A DNA stretch of 64,000 nucleotides from Serratia sp. Ag1 (lineage in GTDB: Bacteria > Pseudomonadota > Gammaproteobacteria > Enterobacterales > Enterobacteriaceae), in contig NZ_JQEI01000042.1 of NCBI RefSeq assembly GCF_000743355.1, forward strand, positions 1-64,000, in the 5' to 3' direction. The position numbers and the translations under genes are program-made. Below are positions 19,731-28,323 of this stretch, piece after piece. The first letter of the stretch is position 1. Every line of letters starts with the position of its first letter. The notes beneath the pieces were generated by a model. That model worked only from the letters and a program-made list of their open reading frames with translations. It was not told where the DNA came from and made no database searches.

Positions 19731-20221
19731 TGAGGTGTCCTTATTTCTATCTGCAAAAATGAGTGATGAATCCGGTTATTTGTTGTTGCAGGCAGACAGC
19801 CGCCTGTTGTCGGACCTAGATGTTGTTGCGTTTTCCCCCTGGTAGGGGCAGGTAGAGGAACAGCGCTATCATCCCCGCAGGCAGCGGTACATAACATCTG
19901 AATTTCAGTTAGCGGTTTAATACGCGGGCTGAGCGGTTGGAATCGGACGGTGAGTGGTGTAGGGGCAGAGCATGCCCTAGGGTGGGCCTGGCAGATTACT
20001 GCGTTCGTACCTCATCCCAGCTTAAAACGAAGCGAGCCAGGTACCAGGGGCGGGGTGTTGGGGGCTGGCTTTTGAGCCCCCAACTCGGTCGCGTTCACCG
20101 CGTTACTGAGTAAACACAAAAAGCGTAGCGACCGCAATAAACACACATTCCACAACAAACCTCAAAATGTGCACAAGACACAGCCTTTTCGGAGAGAGGA
20201 CACGTCCTGTTGCTAATCTGA
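19731..20221. other. 490-bp gap between btsT and the autotransporter gene
   Basis: The right-hand ~250 bp next to btsT should hold its promoter and leader, though no confident -35/-10 pair or CRP site was picked out. The part beside the autotransporter gene contains copy 2 of the dispersed repeat. No gene is supported here. Confidence 0.5.
20050..20185. repeat. Dispersed ~135-bp repeat, copy 2
   Basis: Matches 3517-3653 in the same orientation with scattered substitutions. The hairpin TTGGGGGCT/AGCCCCCAA occupies 20058-20083. It lies 37 bp beyond the autotransporter stop codon, so it may double as that gene's transcript end. The extra hairpins found left of copy 1 are absent here, which defines the shared unit. 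Confidence 0.8.
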
Positions 20222-23200
20222 TTAGAAGCGCCAGGTAAAGCCAGCCTCGACGCGGTTATCCTGATGGTTTTGTGATAGCAAGCCACCGTATCCCAGCGAC
20301 AGCGTAGCATCCTTGCCAACGGCAACCTCTGCACTGGCCTTCAACACCGCGCCATCACGGGATACCGGTACACTGCGGATCACAAACGATGAACTGCTGT
20401 CGTTGAACATCAACCCGGTAGCACGATCCAACTCGCCATACTGATGTTGCCAACCCAGCTCACCGCGCAATATGACGGCTTGCAGCCGGGTGTCAGCACG
20501 TAACCCCAACGTTGAAACCGTCGTGTCGGTGTGCTGCTTATCTCCCCGCAGCGCGGTAGCAGCACCATGTTCAGCAATACCGCTATTCTGGAAATTAACG
20601 TAGGCCAGATTAACAAATGGCTCAAGGTTAACTGCTGCTGTCTTGATGCCGTAACCCGCCTCAGCGAACAACTGCTGAGTGCGGGCGCTATACTTGGCAG
20701 AAGTGCGGTCAGACTGAGCGACATAATTGATGGTGCGATCGGTATCAATGCGGTGCCAGGTGTAGGTACTGCCAGCACGTAGCGCCAGTTCACCAAACTG
20801 TTTATCGCCATACACGCCTAGATGGTAATTGTCGCTGTCGGCGCTAGAACCGTAAGTGCCATCAAGCGAAGTACGGGTATAACCTGTCGCCACACCGAGT
20901 TGCCCATCTCCGGTATAGGCAGAGTCAAGCCCCATCAAGACGCCGTAGGTTGATGCCTGATAGCCAGTGGCGTTAGCATTGCCGGATGCGTGATCCCAAG
21001 CTCCTAACCATTGCGCCCAAACACCGCCTGCGCTCGTTTTTATCTCCGGTGAACTGCCCACCCCTTCAGCCTGGCGCAACCGCCCATTGAGGGCTTCACG
21101 CAGATAACGGCTTTCATTTATCTGAGCCGAAGCGATATCGGCATGGATCTGCCCCGACAGTTGGTGAAACGCTTGCCGGGCTGCCCAAGGTGTGCTGCTG
21201 GTCAGAATGCTTTCGTAGACCGGGTTCCCTGCTCCCAACGTTTCAGCAGCGCGGGCAACCGCGCGTTCGTTCTGCGTTTGTGCGACATCGGCGAAGGCGG
21301 TAGCGCTGCGTCCTACGTTCAGCAGCACCTGATTGGTTTGATAGCTCAAGGTGCTGCCCAGGAACAGATAATCAGGCCGTACGCTATCAAACTGCCCACT
21401 GATGCCTTGCTGCGCGCTCAGGATGGTATATTGCTGGCCCAGCAGGCTGCGCACGTCACTCTTGCTGAGCAGATTGCCCTGGTTTTCCAGTGAAACATTC
21501 ACTTCGCCACCGTGCAGTATCGCAACCCCACCGCTCTGGATCAGATCGCTGCTTCCATTGGTGGCGACTTCGACGGCATAGTGCGAGCCCGGCTGAAAGG
21601 TGACACCATTAGCCACCTGCAAGGTACCTATTGAATTACCCGGCGCGATAATCGCGCCAGACTGCGCGGTCAATGTCCCAACCGTACCAGAACCACCGAG
21701 CAAGGCGCCATGATCAACCGTGACGGCAGAATTGCCGTGATAGCCATTGACCAGCAGTGAACCACCGGCAACCTCGGTCGTACCGGAAAAACGGTTATTG
21801 CCAGTGAGTTCGAGAGTACCCGACCCGTTTTTCACAAAGTTACCGTTACCCGCGATGTCATTGTTCCAGGCATCATAGGCGCTGAAGCCCCCCAGGCTGG
21901 CGTCCATCGCGACGGTAATGTTGCCATTAAAAGCACCATAGCCGTCGGCGGCGGCATAAAGATTGAGGCGCGCCCATCCAGAGCCATTATCCAGTGCATG
22001 GCCTGATTCGATCTCCGTGGTGGCGAGCACCTCACGCCGCTGTTCTGCGGTCAGATAGGGGAAACGGCTGGCGAGCAAAACTTCGGCCCCTTCCGGCACG
22101 ACCGGGGCGAGATCGGTGGGGCCGATTGAGGCGAGGCCGTAGGTCAGGCTATAAGTGTAATCAGCCTTGTTACGTGCCGCCTGCTGTAAGCGCTCCGCGT
22201 TGTCGGCGGCTGAACATGCCGCCAGCGTGGTGCCACACCCTTGCTCCAGCAGCGTGCGCAGATCCGTCTGTGCCGTGGCCATCAACCCTTGGAAATCGGT
22301 GGTGGTGGTCATCGGGGTTCCGAATAGGCTCGCAATATTCTGCCCTACATAGTCCGGGTTATTATTGAGGATCTGCGCCATGGCATAGGTGGTCATGATA
22401 CGTGCACCGATAACGTCTAGCGCATAGTGAGCGCCTAGCGTGACACGGCTGTTACCGTATTCAGCACCGCGCAGGAGAAACTCCTGAAAACGTTCCGGCA
22501 CCATTTCTGCAAACAGATAGGTGCTGGCGAAGCCAAAAGCCGTATGTCCGCTGGGGAAAGATGCATTTCCTTTAAGGGTTGGCAGGATTGATACTGCGCT
22601 GTCGGTTGGTACTCCAAAGAAATCAAGCGCGCTGAAGCTCTCGATCCTGTCCGGTGCAACCTGCACTGGCCGCGAGTCGCCTACGGTGTTACGGTTTTCC
22701 TCTGTAGGCTGGTAAGCCAAATCGTAAACGTTATACACCCCACCTGCTGGCAGGTTGATGCCGGTGGCCTGCAGCGCCGGGTTGCCGTTGATACTGCCAT
22801 TAGCGAAATAGTTTTTGGCAAAGCTTGAATCTATCTGGATCAGTGCATTCACCTGTGAAAACAGGGCGGCGAAACTGGGAGAGAAGGTACTAGCCTTGTA
22901 GGTCGCGGCGTTGATGTTGTTATGAGCCGCAAAAATTTCATACATCTTCGGCCCCAGCGCATTTGCCACCAGCAGGCCGTTATCCATGGAGCCGATCAGG
23001 GCCGCTATCGTATTGTCCGCAATGGCCCTGGCCCGTTGGGCAGAGGAAGCGTTATTGTTGATGGCGATTGAGGTATTGAGGTTTTCACTCAGGGCAGTTT
23101 GCCCTTTTGCGCTGTTGTTCAGTTGGCTGAACCCAGAGATCAGCTCTGTCGCCTTGATGGTACGGCCATCCACTGAATAGGCCGTGTTGACAGAAAAAAT

Positions 23201-23242
23201 CACTGCAATAGCGATTGCTGAAAGTGTTGCGCCTTTTAACAT
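20222..23242 (-). CDS. Autotransporter with PAP2-type acid phosphatase passenger
   Basis: A 1006-residue outer-membrane autotransporter. Residues 1-24 are a signal peptide ending in NTAYS. The passenger shows all three class A acid phosphatase/PAP2 motifs: R184-x6-R191-P192 (K replaced by R at the first position), SFPSGHTAFGFA at 228-239 with His233, and SRVTLGAHYALD at 265-276 with His272 and Asp276. One pertactin-like stretch with autotransporter beta-strand repeats (about 470-590, FVKNGSGTLELTG) leads to a beta-barrel domain (about 740-1006) ending in Phe, FTWRF. Secretion through the outer membrane would place a phosphatase on the cell surface. Substrate is unknown. An internally deleted ERIC lies 16 bp upstream of the start, and a GGGAAG ribosome site precedes the ATG. 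Confidence 0.88.
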   Translation of the reverse strand: MLKGATLSAIAIAVIFSVNTAYSVDGRTIKATELISGFSQLNNSAKGQTALSENLNTSIAINNNASSAQRARAIADNTIAALIGSMDNGLLVANALGPKMYEIFAAHNNINAATYKASTFSPSFAALFSQVNALIQIDSSFAKNYFANGSINGNPALQATGINLPAGGVYNVYDLAYQPTEENRNTVGDSRPVQVAPDRIESFSALDFFGVPTDSAVSILPTLKGNASFPSGHTAFGFASTYLFAEMVPERFQEFLLRGAEYGNSRVTLGAHYALDVIGARIMTTYAMAQILNNNPDYVGQNIASLFGTPMTTTTDFQGLMATAQTDLRTLLEQGCGTTLAACSAADNAERLQQAARNKADYTYSLTYGLASIGPTDLAPVVPEGAEVLLASRFPYLTAEQRREVLATTEIESGHALDNGSGWARLNLYAAADGYGAFNGNITVAMDASLGGFSAYDAWNNDIAGNGNFVKNGSGTLELTGNNRFSGTTEVAGGSLLVNGYHGNSAVTVDHGALLGGSGTVGTLTAQSGAIIAPGNSIGTLQVANGVTFQPGSHYAVEVATNGSSDLIQSGGVAILHGGEVNVSLENQGNLLSKSDVRSLLGQQYTILSAQQGISGQFDSVRPDYLFLGSTLSYQTNQVLLNVGRSATAFADVAQTQNERAVARAAETLGAGNPVYESILTSSTPWAARQAFHQLSGQIHADIASAQINESRYLREALNGRLRQAEGVGSSPEIKTSAGGVWAQWLGAWDHASGNANATGYQASTYGVLMGLDSAYTGDGQLGVATGYTRTSLDGTYGSSADSDNYHLGVYGDKQFGELALRAGSTYTWHRIDTDRTINYVAQSDRTSAKYSARTQQLFAEAGYGIKTAAVNLEPFVNLAYVNFQNSGIAEHGAATALRGDKQHTDTTVSTLGLRADTRLQAVILRGELGWQHQYGELDRATGLMFNDSSSSFVIRSVPVSRDGAVLKASAEVAVGKDATLSLGYGGLLSQNHQDNRVEAGFTWRF

Positions 23243-23258
23243 GTTTAATCTTCCCTAA

Positions 23259-23297
23259 TATCCCCAAAATAATTCGAGTCGAAGTATGACGGGTATA
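23259..23297 (+). repeat. Internally deleted ERIC (39 bp)
   Basis: TATCCCCAAAATAATTCGAG is joined directly to TCGAAGTATGACGGGTATA, that is, the two ERIC termini without the centre. It sits between the start codon of the autotransporter gene and its presumed promoter, inside the likely leader. Confidence 0.8.
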
Positions 23298-23377
23298 AGC
23301 CAATGAATTATCAGGGCAAGTTATTAGCAGTTTTTAATGACAGTTTGATGAACGGGGATGGAGGCGAGGTGACAAGA

Positions 23378-23397
23378 AGGGGCGCTGCTGCGCCCCT
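23378..23397 (-). terminator. Rho-independent terminator of yncE
   Basis: The stem AGGGGCGC/GCGCCCCT with a 4-base loop is followed on the minus strand by TTCTTG, just beyond the yncE stop. Confidence 0.7.
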
Positions 23398-23402
23398 GAA
23401 AA

Positions 23403-24467
23403 TTACTTCAATGCAATACGGATCACATCGTCTGGTTCCGTAGCTTCTTTATCGCGGCTGGCGGCCTGCTTCACACTCACATATAAAGTCTGCCCATCCG
23501 GGGATAATGCCAGGCTGTTCGGATGAACTGGGGTTTTGTAGGTGGTCAGCAACTTATAGCTTTTAGCATCAATCACGCTTACCGTGCCTTCTTGGCGATG
23601 CGTGACATACACTTCATCACGCGCCGGATTAAACAAGACGGCCAGCGATTCCGGCAGGTCGATTTTCTGCAAGATATTGCCGTCGCGGGTATCGACCACC
23701 AGCACCTGCGGCTGTTTGGAGTCGGTGATAAACGCACGATCCGTAGCCGGATCCAGGCTGATATTCAGGAAGAAATGCTCTTTCGATTCATCCAGCTTTT
23801 TACGTGACAAAATCTTGTTGGTTTTGGTGTCGATGGTTACCAGTTCGCCTTCGGCATTGGTCACGTACAGGCGGTTTGCCGCCGCATCCAACGCCAAACC
23901 GGTACCCAATTTGCCGGTATCAGTAATTGTGGTGCGCAGGGTCAGCTCTTTGCCATCCACCACCCACACCACGCTGGATTCCCCCAGGCCGGTGATATAC
24001 AGGGTGTCGGTAGTAGCATCGGCTACCAGCTCGCGCGGGGCCAGCGGTTTGACCGTATCAGAACGTTTGCGGGCATCCAGCAGCAAGCGGCCTTTCACTT
24101 CGCCGGTTTTGCTGTCGATAGCGGTGACCGAGTTACTCACGGTATTGCCAAAATAGAGCGTACCGGTTTGCTGATTGATGGCTGCGCCAAAAGGCTTCAG
24201 GTCGTTATGAATAACTTGTGTGATATCCAGCGTTTGTGGTTCAAGGCGATAAACGACGCCCCCTTTATCCAGTTTGCGGCTCTGTGAGGTGGCCAGATAC
24301 AGCGCATTTTCGCTTTGGCTGTAGACCATCTCGTAAGCCCCTTTACCGGTCGGTTTACGCAGCAATTCTGTTGCCGTCTGCGCCCGCAACGTGGTGGTAA
24401 ACATCAGGGTAGTCAGGAGTAACAAAGGATAAACCGCGCGGCGGCTAAGTGTCGTCACAACATTCAT
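23403..24467 (-). CDS. yncE: Periplasmic beta-propeller protein YncE
   Basis: A 354-residue protein with a signal peptide (cleavage near TLRAQ, residue 30) and about seven WD/YVTN-type propeller blades (repeats such as LYVTNAEGELVTIDTKTNKIL, cut here to the motif YVTN-x-VxxID). It corresponds in length and order to E. coli YncE, a Fur-regulated periplasmic protein reported to bind single-stranded DNA in vitro and of unknown cellular role. In E. coli it is beside the TonB-dependent receptor gene yncD; no receptor gene is adjacent here. A Fur box lies upstream. Confidence 0.87.
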   Translation of the reverse strand: MNVVTTLSRRAVYPLLLLTTLMFTTTLRAQTATELLRKPTGKGAYEMVYSQSENALYLATSQSRKLDKGGVVYRLEPQTLDITQVIHNDLKPFGAAINQQTGTLYFGNTVSNSVTAIDSKTGEVKGRLLLDARKRSDTVKPLAPRELVADATTDTLYITGLGESSVVWVVDGKELTLRTTITDTGKLGTGLALDAAANRLYVTNAEGELVTIDTKTNKILSRKKLDESKEHFFLNISLDPATDRAFITDSKQPQVLVVDTRDGNILQKIDLPESLAVLFNPARDEVYVTHRQEGTVSVIDAKSYKLLTTYKTPVHPNSLALSPDGQTLYVSVKQAASRDKEATEPDDVIRIALK

Positions 24468-24595
24468 ACAGGCTCCATTTCATCAAAGTACAGATCGCCG
24501 CAGGGCATCAGCTCCGGCGGCCAAATTCAGGCTCAGCATTGAATCAAAGATAAACATCCGATCGGTCACGGCGTTGCATGCCAATCTTTTTATTT

Positions 24596-24614
24596 GGTAA
24601 TGATAATCATTATT
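24596..24614. promoter_or_regulatory. Fur box upstream of yncE
   Basis: GGTAATGATAATCATTATT matches the 19-bp Fur consensus GATAATGATAATCATTATC at 16 of 19 positions, with the central ATGATAATCAT palindrome intact. It is about 130 bp upstream of yncE and 53 bp downstream of the LysR gene's stop, so control of yncE by iron is the natural reading. Confidence 0.85.
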
Positions 24615-24666
24615 AACAAAGAAGGGGAGCGTTTTTACTGTTGCAGACGGTGAAAGGCCGATTGGG

Positions 24667-25554
24667 TTAATATTCGCCTTGTTCGATGGTGTCTGCCAGC
24701 GCCTGTGCGGCGGTGGAAAGCTGGTGTTGCGCCAGCCGGATCAGCCCTACCCGTTTTTCGATCTGCGGCGCTGTCAACGGCACGCACTGTGCCCCCAATT
24801 CCCCCATCTGTTTCACACACAGGGCGGGCACTGCGCTGACGCCTAAACCACTGGCCACCATGCGGCCAACTGTGACCAGCTGATGGCTTTCAAATGCTAC
24901 ATCTAACTTTTTCCCACTGCGCAGTAACTCCTGCTCCAGCAATAACCGCACCGCCGAAGGGCGTTGCAACGCGATGAAATCCATCGCCAGCAGTTCGCGC
25001 CAGGTCACGTGGCTTTTGCTGGCTAATGCCGAGTCTTTAGGCACGATAGCGACGAAACGGTCGGTACACAGCGGGGTGAAATGCAAGGTATCGCTAGGCT
25101 CGGGTTCAAAGGCGATGCCCATCTCCACGCGTCCTTCGCGGATCATTTCGAAAACCTGCTCGTTAATCACGTCATGGACGGTCACGTTGATCCCGGTATA
25201 GCGATCGCTGAACGCTTTAAGCAAAGGCGGGAGCTGGTTGGCAGCGAAAGAAGGCATCGCGGCAATCGCCACCTTACCCCGTTGTAACGTAAAACGTTGC
25301 CGCAGCGTTTCTTCGGCGTTATCCCAGTCGGCCAGCAGTTGCCGGGCAATGGGGAACAGCGTCGCGCCCTCTGGGGTTAACGTCACGCGCCGGGTGGTGC
25401 GTAACAGCAGTGGCCCGCCGAGCGACTCTTCCAGCCCGCGAATCGCCAGGCTCAATGCTGGTTGCGAAAGGTTCAATTGCGCGCTCGCTTGGGCAAAGTT
25501 GAGAGTGTGAGCTACCGCTAAAAACGCGCGTAACTGCTTGACGCTCATTTTCAT
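24667..25554 (-). CDS. LysR-family regulator of the 3-hydroxybutyrate operon
   Basis: A 295-residue LysR protein: helix-turn-helix within residues 1-60 (LNFAQASAQLNLSQPALSLAIRGLEE) and a substrate-binding domain after about 90. The ATG at 25554 follows GAGGTG; a longer frame starts with TTG at 25569. It is divergent from the CoA-transferase genes, the standard position for a LysR activator and its target; the 168-bp shared gap contains AT-rich inverted sequence (GGTTAACATTATATTAATA) suitable for a LysR T-N11-A site. The ligand, perhaps acetoacetate or 3-hydroxybutyrate, is inferred from the neighbours only. Confidence 0.82.
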   Translation of the reverse strand: MKMSVKQLRAFLAVAHTLNFAQASAQLNLSQPALSLAIRGLEESLGGPLLLRTTRRVTLTPEGATLFPIARQLLADWDNAEETLRQRFTLQRGKVAIAAMPSFAANQLPPLLKAFSDRYTGINVTVHDVINEQVFEMIREGRVEMGIAFEPEPSDTLHFTPLCTDRFVAIVPKDSALASKSHVTWRELLAMDFIALQRPSAVRLLLEQELLRSGKKLDVAFESHQLVTVGRMVASGLGVSAVPALCVKQMGELGAQCVPLTAPQIEKRVGLIRLAQHQLSTAAQALADTIEQGEY

Positions 25555-25722
25555 TTCCACCTCACCCAACCTGTTGTTAAATAATGGTTAACATTATATT
25601 AATAAAAATTCCAAATCAATGAAGCATAAAAACAAAATTAACAAATCATTGTTGCGAGCTGATGATGCCTGCACACGGAGAAAGCACACCGCTTTCGCCA
25701 CACCATTTTCAGAGGCAAGAGT

Positions 25723-26421
25723 ATGGCAGGGCTCGATAAACGCGTCGGTAGCTATCAGGAAGCACTGGATGGCCTGACGGATAACATGACGGTGCTGGCA
25801 GGGGGATTTGGCCTGTGCGGCATTGCAGAAAACCTGATTGGCGAAATCCGCCGCCGTGGGGTCAGCGGGCTGACGGTGGTCTCGAATAATTGCGGTGTTG
25901 ATGGCTTCGGCCTTGGCCTGCTGCTGGAAAACCGGCAGATCCGCAAAATCATTGCCTCCTACGTCGGTGAGAATGCGCTGTTCGAGCAGTTGGCGATCAA
26001 CGGTGAACTGGAGGTGGAACTGACTCCGCAAGGTACGCTGGCAGAGAAGGTACGCGCAGGCGGTGCAGGCATCCCGGCCTTCTTCACCGCCACCGGCTAC
26101 GGCACCCCGATTGCCGAGGGCAAAGAGGTGCGCGAATTCAATCAGCGCCCTTACATTCTGGAACAGGCGATCACCGGCGATTTCGCCATCATCAAAGGCT
26201 GGAAGGCCGATCACTACGGCAACGTCATTTATCGCCATACGGCGCAGAACTTCAATCCGCTGATGGCGACCGCCGCACGCATCACGGTGGTAGAAGTAGA
26301 AGAGATCGTGGCCCCCGGCGAGCTGGATCCTGCCGCGATCCACACCCCCGGTATTTATGTCGATCGCCTGATCCAAGGCACTTTCGAAAAGCGCATCGAA
26401 CAGCGCACCCTGCGCTCCTGA
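25723..26421 (+). CDS. 3-oxoacid (acetoacetyl) CoA-transferase subunit A
   Basis: The 232-residue alpha subunit of a class I CoA-transferase (ScoA/AtoD family), with the signature [13 protein letters not shown] near residues 27-39 and the downstream [16 protein letters not shown] segment. With subunit B it moves CoA from succinyl-CoA or acetyl-CoA to acetoacetate, activating it for thiolysis. It is the first gene of a five-gene operon. The closer likeness to succinyl-CoA:3-ketoacid transferase than to E. coli AtoD is a visual judgement, so no gene symbol is assigned. Confidence 0.9.
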   Translation: MAGLDKRVGSYQEALDGLTDNMTVLAGGFGLCGIAENLIGEIRRRGVSGLTVVSNNCGVDGFGLGLLLENRQIRKIIASYVGENALFEQLAINGELEVELTPQGTLAEKVRAGGAGIPAFFTATGYGTPIAEGKEVREFNQRPYILEQAITGDFAIIKGWKADHYGNVIYRHTAQNFNPLMATAARITVVEVEEIVAPGELDPAAIHTPGIYVDRLIQGTFEKRIEQRTLRS

Positions 26422-26431
26422 GGAGAATCAG

Positions 26432-27085
26432 ATGCTTACCCGTGAACAAATGGCGCAACGCGTGGCGCAAGAGCTGCGTGATGGTGACTACGTCAATCTG
26501 GGGATCGGTATCCCGACGCTAGTAGCCAACTATGTCCCGCAGGGGATGGACGTGATGTTGCAGTCCGAGAACGGGCTGCTGGGGATGGGGGAATTCCCCA
26601 CCGAGGCGCAACTGGATGCCGACATGATCAACGCAGGCAAACAGACCGTGACCGCGCGATTGGGAGCGGCAATTTTCGATTCGGCGCAGTCTTTCGCCAT
26701 GATCCGGGGTGGCCATGTGGATCTCACCGTACTGGGGGCGTTTGAAGTGGATGTGGCGGGCAACATCGCCTCGTGGATGATCCCCGGCAAGTTGGTGAAA
26801 GGCATGGGCGGCGCGATGGATCTTGTGGCGGGGGCAGAAAACATCATCGTGGTGATGACCCATGCCTCAAAGAATGGCGAATCCAAATTGCTGCCGCGCT
26901 GCACGTTGCCGCTGACCGGGGCCAATTGCATTCGCCGGGTGCTGACCGATCTGGCCTATCTGGAGATTGAACAAGGGGCGTTTGTGCTGCGTGAACGAGC
27001 ACCGGGCGTCAGCGTAGAAGAGATCGTTGCCAAAACGGCGGGTGAGTTGATCGTACCCGATCAGGTTCCCGAAATGCGCTTCTGA
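26432..27085 (+). CDS. 3-oxoacid (acetoacetyl) CoA-transferase subunit B
   Basis: The 217-residue beta subunit. The catalytic glutamate is Glu46 in QSENGLLGMG, which forms the enzyme-CoA thioester in this family; GGHVDLTVLGAFEVD follows as expected. It begins 10 bp after subunit A with a GAGGAG site and is 14 bp from the thiolase gene. The two subunits form a heteromer in the cytoplasm. Confidence 0.92.
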   Translation: MLTREQMAQRVAQELRDGDYVNLGIGIPTLVANYVPQGMDVMLQSENGLLGMGEFPTEAQLDADMINAGKQTVTARLGAAIFDSAQSFAMIRGGHVDLTVLGAFEVDVAGNIASWMIPGKLVKGMGGAMDLVAGAENIIVVMTHASKNGESKLLPRCTLPLTGANCIRRVLTDLAYLEIEQGAFVLRERAPGVSVEEIVAKTAGELIVPDQVPEMRF

Positions 27086-27099
27086 TAGCGGAGGTTAAC

Positions 27100-28281
27100 A
27101 TGCAAGACGTGGTGATTGTGGCGGCGACCCGCACACCGGTAGGCCGTTTCCAAGGAGCGCTGGCACCACTATCAGCGGTGGATCTCGGCACGGTGGTGGT
27201 GAAAGCCCTGCTGGCCAGCAGCGGTGTGGCGGCAGAGAGCGTGGATGAAGTGATTTTGGGGCAGGTGCTCACTGCTGGTTGCGGCCAGAACCCGGCGCGG
27301 CAAACGGCGCTGAACGCTGGCCTGCCCTGCAGCGTACCGGCGGTAACGCTCAACAAAGTGTGCGGTTCAGGGTTGAAGGCAGTGCATCTGGCGGCTCAGG
27401 CGATCCGCTGCGGCGACGCGCAGATTGTGATTGCTGGCGGGCAGGAAAGCATGAGCCAGGCACCTTATCTGATGGCCGGAGCCCGTGCCGGGCTGCGCTT
27501 AGGCCATGCCCAGATGATCGACAGCGTGATCCACGATGGCCTGTGGGATGCGTTCAATGACTACCACATGGGCGTGACCGCCGAGAATCTGGCACAGCGC
27601 TATGACATCAGCCGTGCGGAGCAGGATCGCTTTGCCGTGCAGTCACAACAAAAAGCCCATGCCGCACAGGAGGCCGGGCGCTTTAAACCGGAAATCACCC
27701 CGGTGCGAGTTCCGCGAACTAAACAGGAACCGTTGTGGATCGAGCAGGACGAACAACCGCGCGCAGACACCACCGACGAGCTCCTCAGCCGTTTACGCCC
27801 GGCGTTCCATCCGCAAGGCTCGGTCACCGCAGGCAATGCCTCCTCCCTTAACGATGGCGCAGCGGCGGTGCTGCTGATGAGTGCGCAAAAGGCGGCAGAA
27901 CTGGGGCTCCCGGTGTTAGCTCGGGTTGCCGCTTATGCCTCGGCGGGTGTCGATCCGGCAATCATGGGGATCGGCCCGGTCGACGCTGCACGCCGCACAT
28001 TGGCCAAGGCCGGTTGGGCGCTGGATGAGGTCGATCTGATCGAAGCCAACGAAGCCTTTGCCGCACAGGCGCTGGCCGTGGGTAAAGCATTGGCCTGGGA
28101 CAGTGAACGGGTGAACGTCAACGGCGGAGCCATTGCACTCGGCCACCCGATCGGCGCTTCCGGTTGCCGCATTCTGGTGACGTTATTGCACGAAATGCAG
28201 CGTCGCACAGCCCAAAAAGGGCTGGCAATGCTGTGTATCGGTGGTGGGCAAGGGGTGGCGCTGGCCGTTGAGCGTGCTTAA
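27100..28281 (+). CDS. Acetyl-CoA C-acetyltransferase (thiolase II)
   Basis: A 393-residue biosynthetic/degradative thiolase. The acyl-accepting Cys88 is in NKVCGSGLKAVHLA, the GHPIGASG histidine motif is near 340-350, and the second cysteine is near residue 379 in MLCIGGGQG. It splits acetoacetyl-CoA into two acetyl-CoA, completing acetoacetate use started by the CoA-transferase. AtoB-like in size and motifs. Confidence 0.93.
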   Translation: MQDVVIVAATRTPVGRFQGALAPLSAVDLGTVVVKALLASSGVAAESVDEVILGQVLTAGCGQNPARQTALNAGLPCSVPAVTLNKVCGSGLKAVHLAAQAIRCGDAQIVIAGGQESMSQAPYLMAGARAGLRLGHAQMIDSVIHDGLWDAFNDYHMGVTAENLAQRYDISRAEQDRFAVQSQQKAHAAQEAGRFKPEITPVRVPRTKQEPLWIEQDEQPRADTTDELLSRLRPAFHPQGSVTAGNASSLNDGAAAVLLMSAQKAAELGLPVLARVAAYASAGVDPAIMGIGPVDAARRTLAKAGWALDEVDLIEANEAFAAQALAVGKALAWDSERVNVNGGAIALGHPIGASGCRILVTLLHEMQRRTAQKGLAMLCIGGGQGVALAVERA

Positions 28282-28323
28282 GCAATCTGTACTCGAAAAT
28301 AATAATTAAATGAGGAGTCATTG

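Noticed and set aside
25594-26376. 260-codon minus-strand frame
   Set aside because: Shadow of the CoA-transferase A gene, which has clear motifs on the plus strand.
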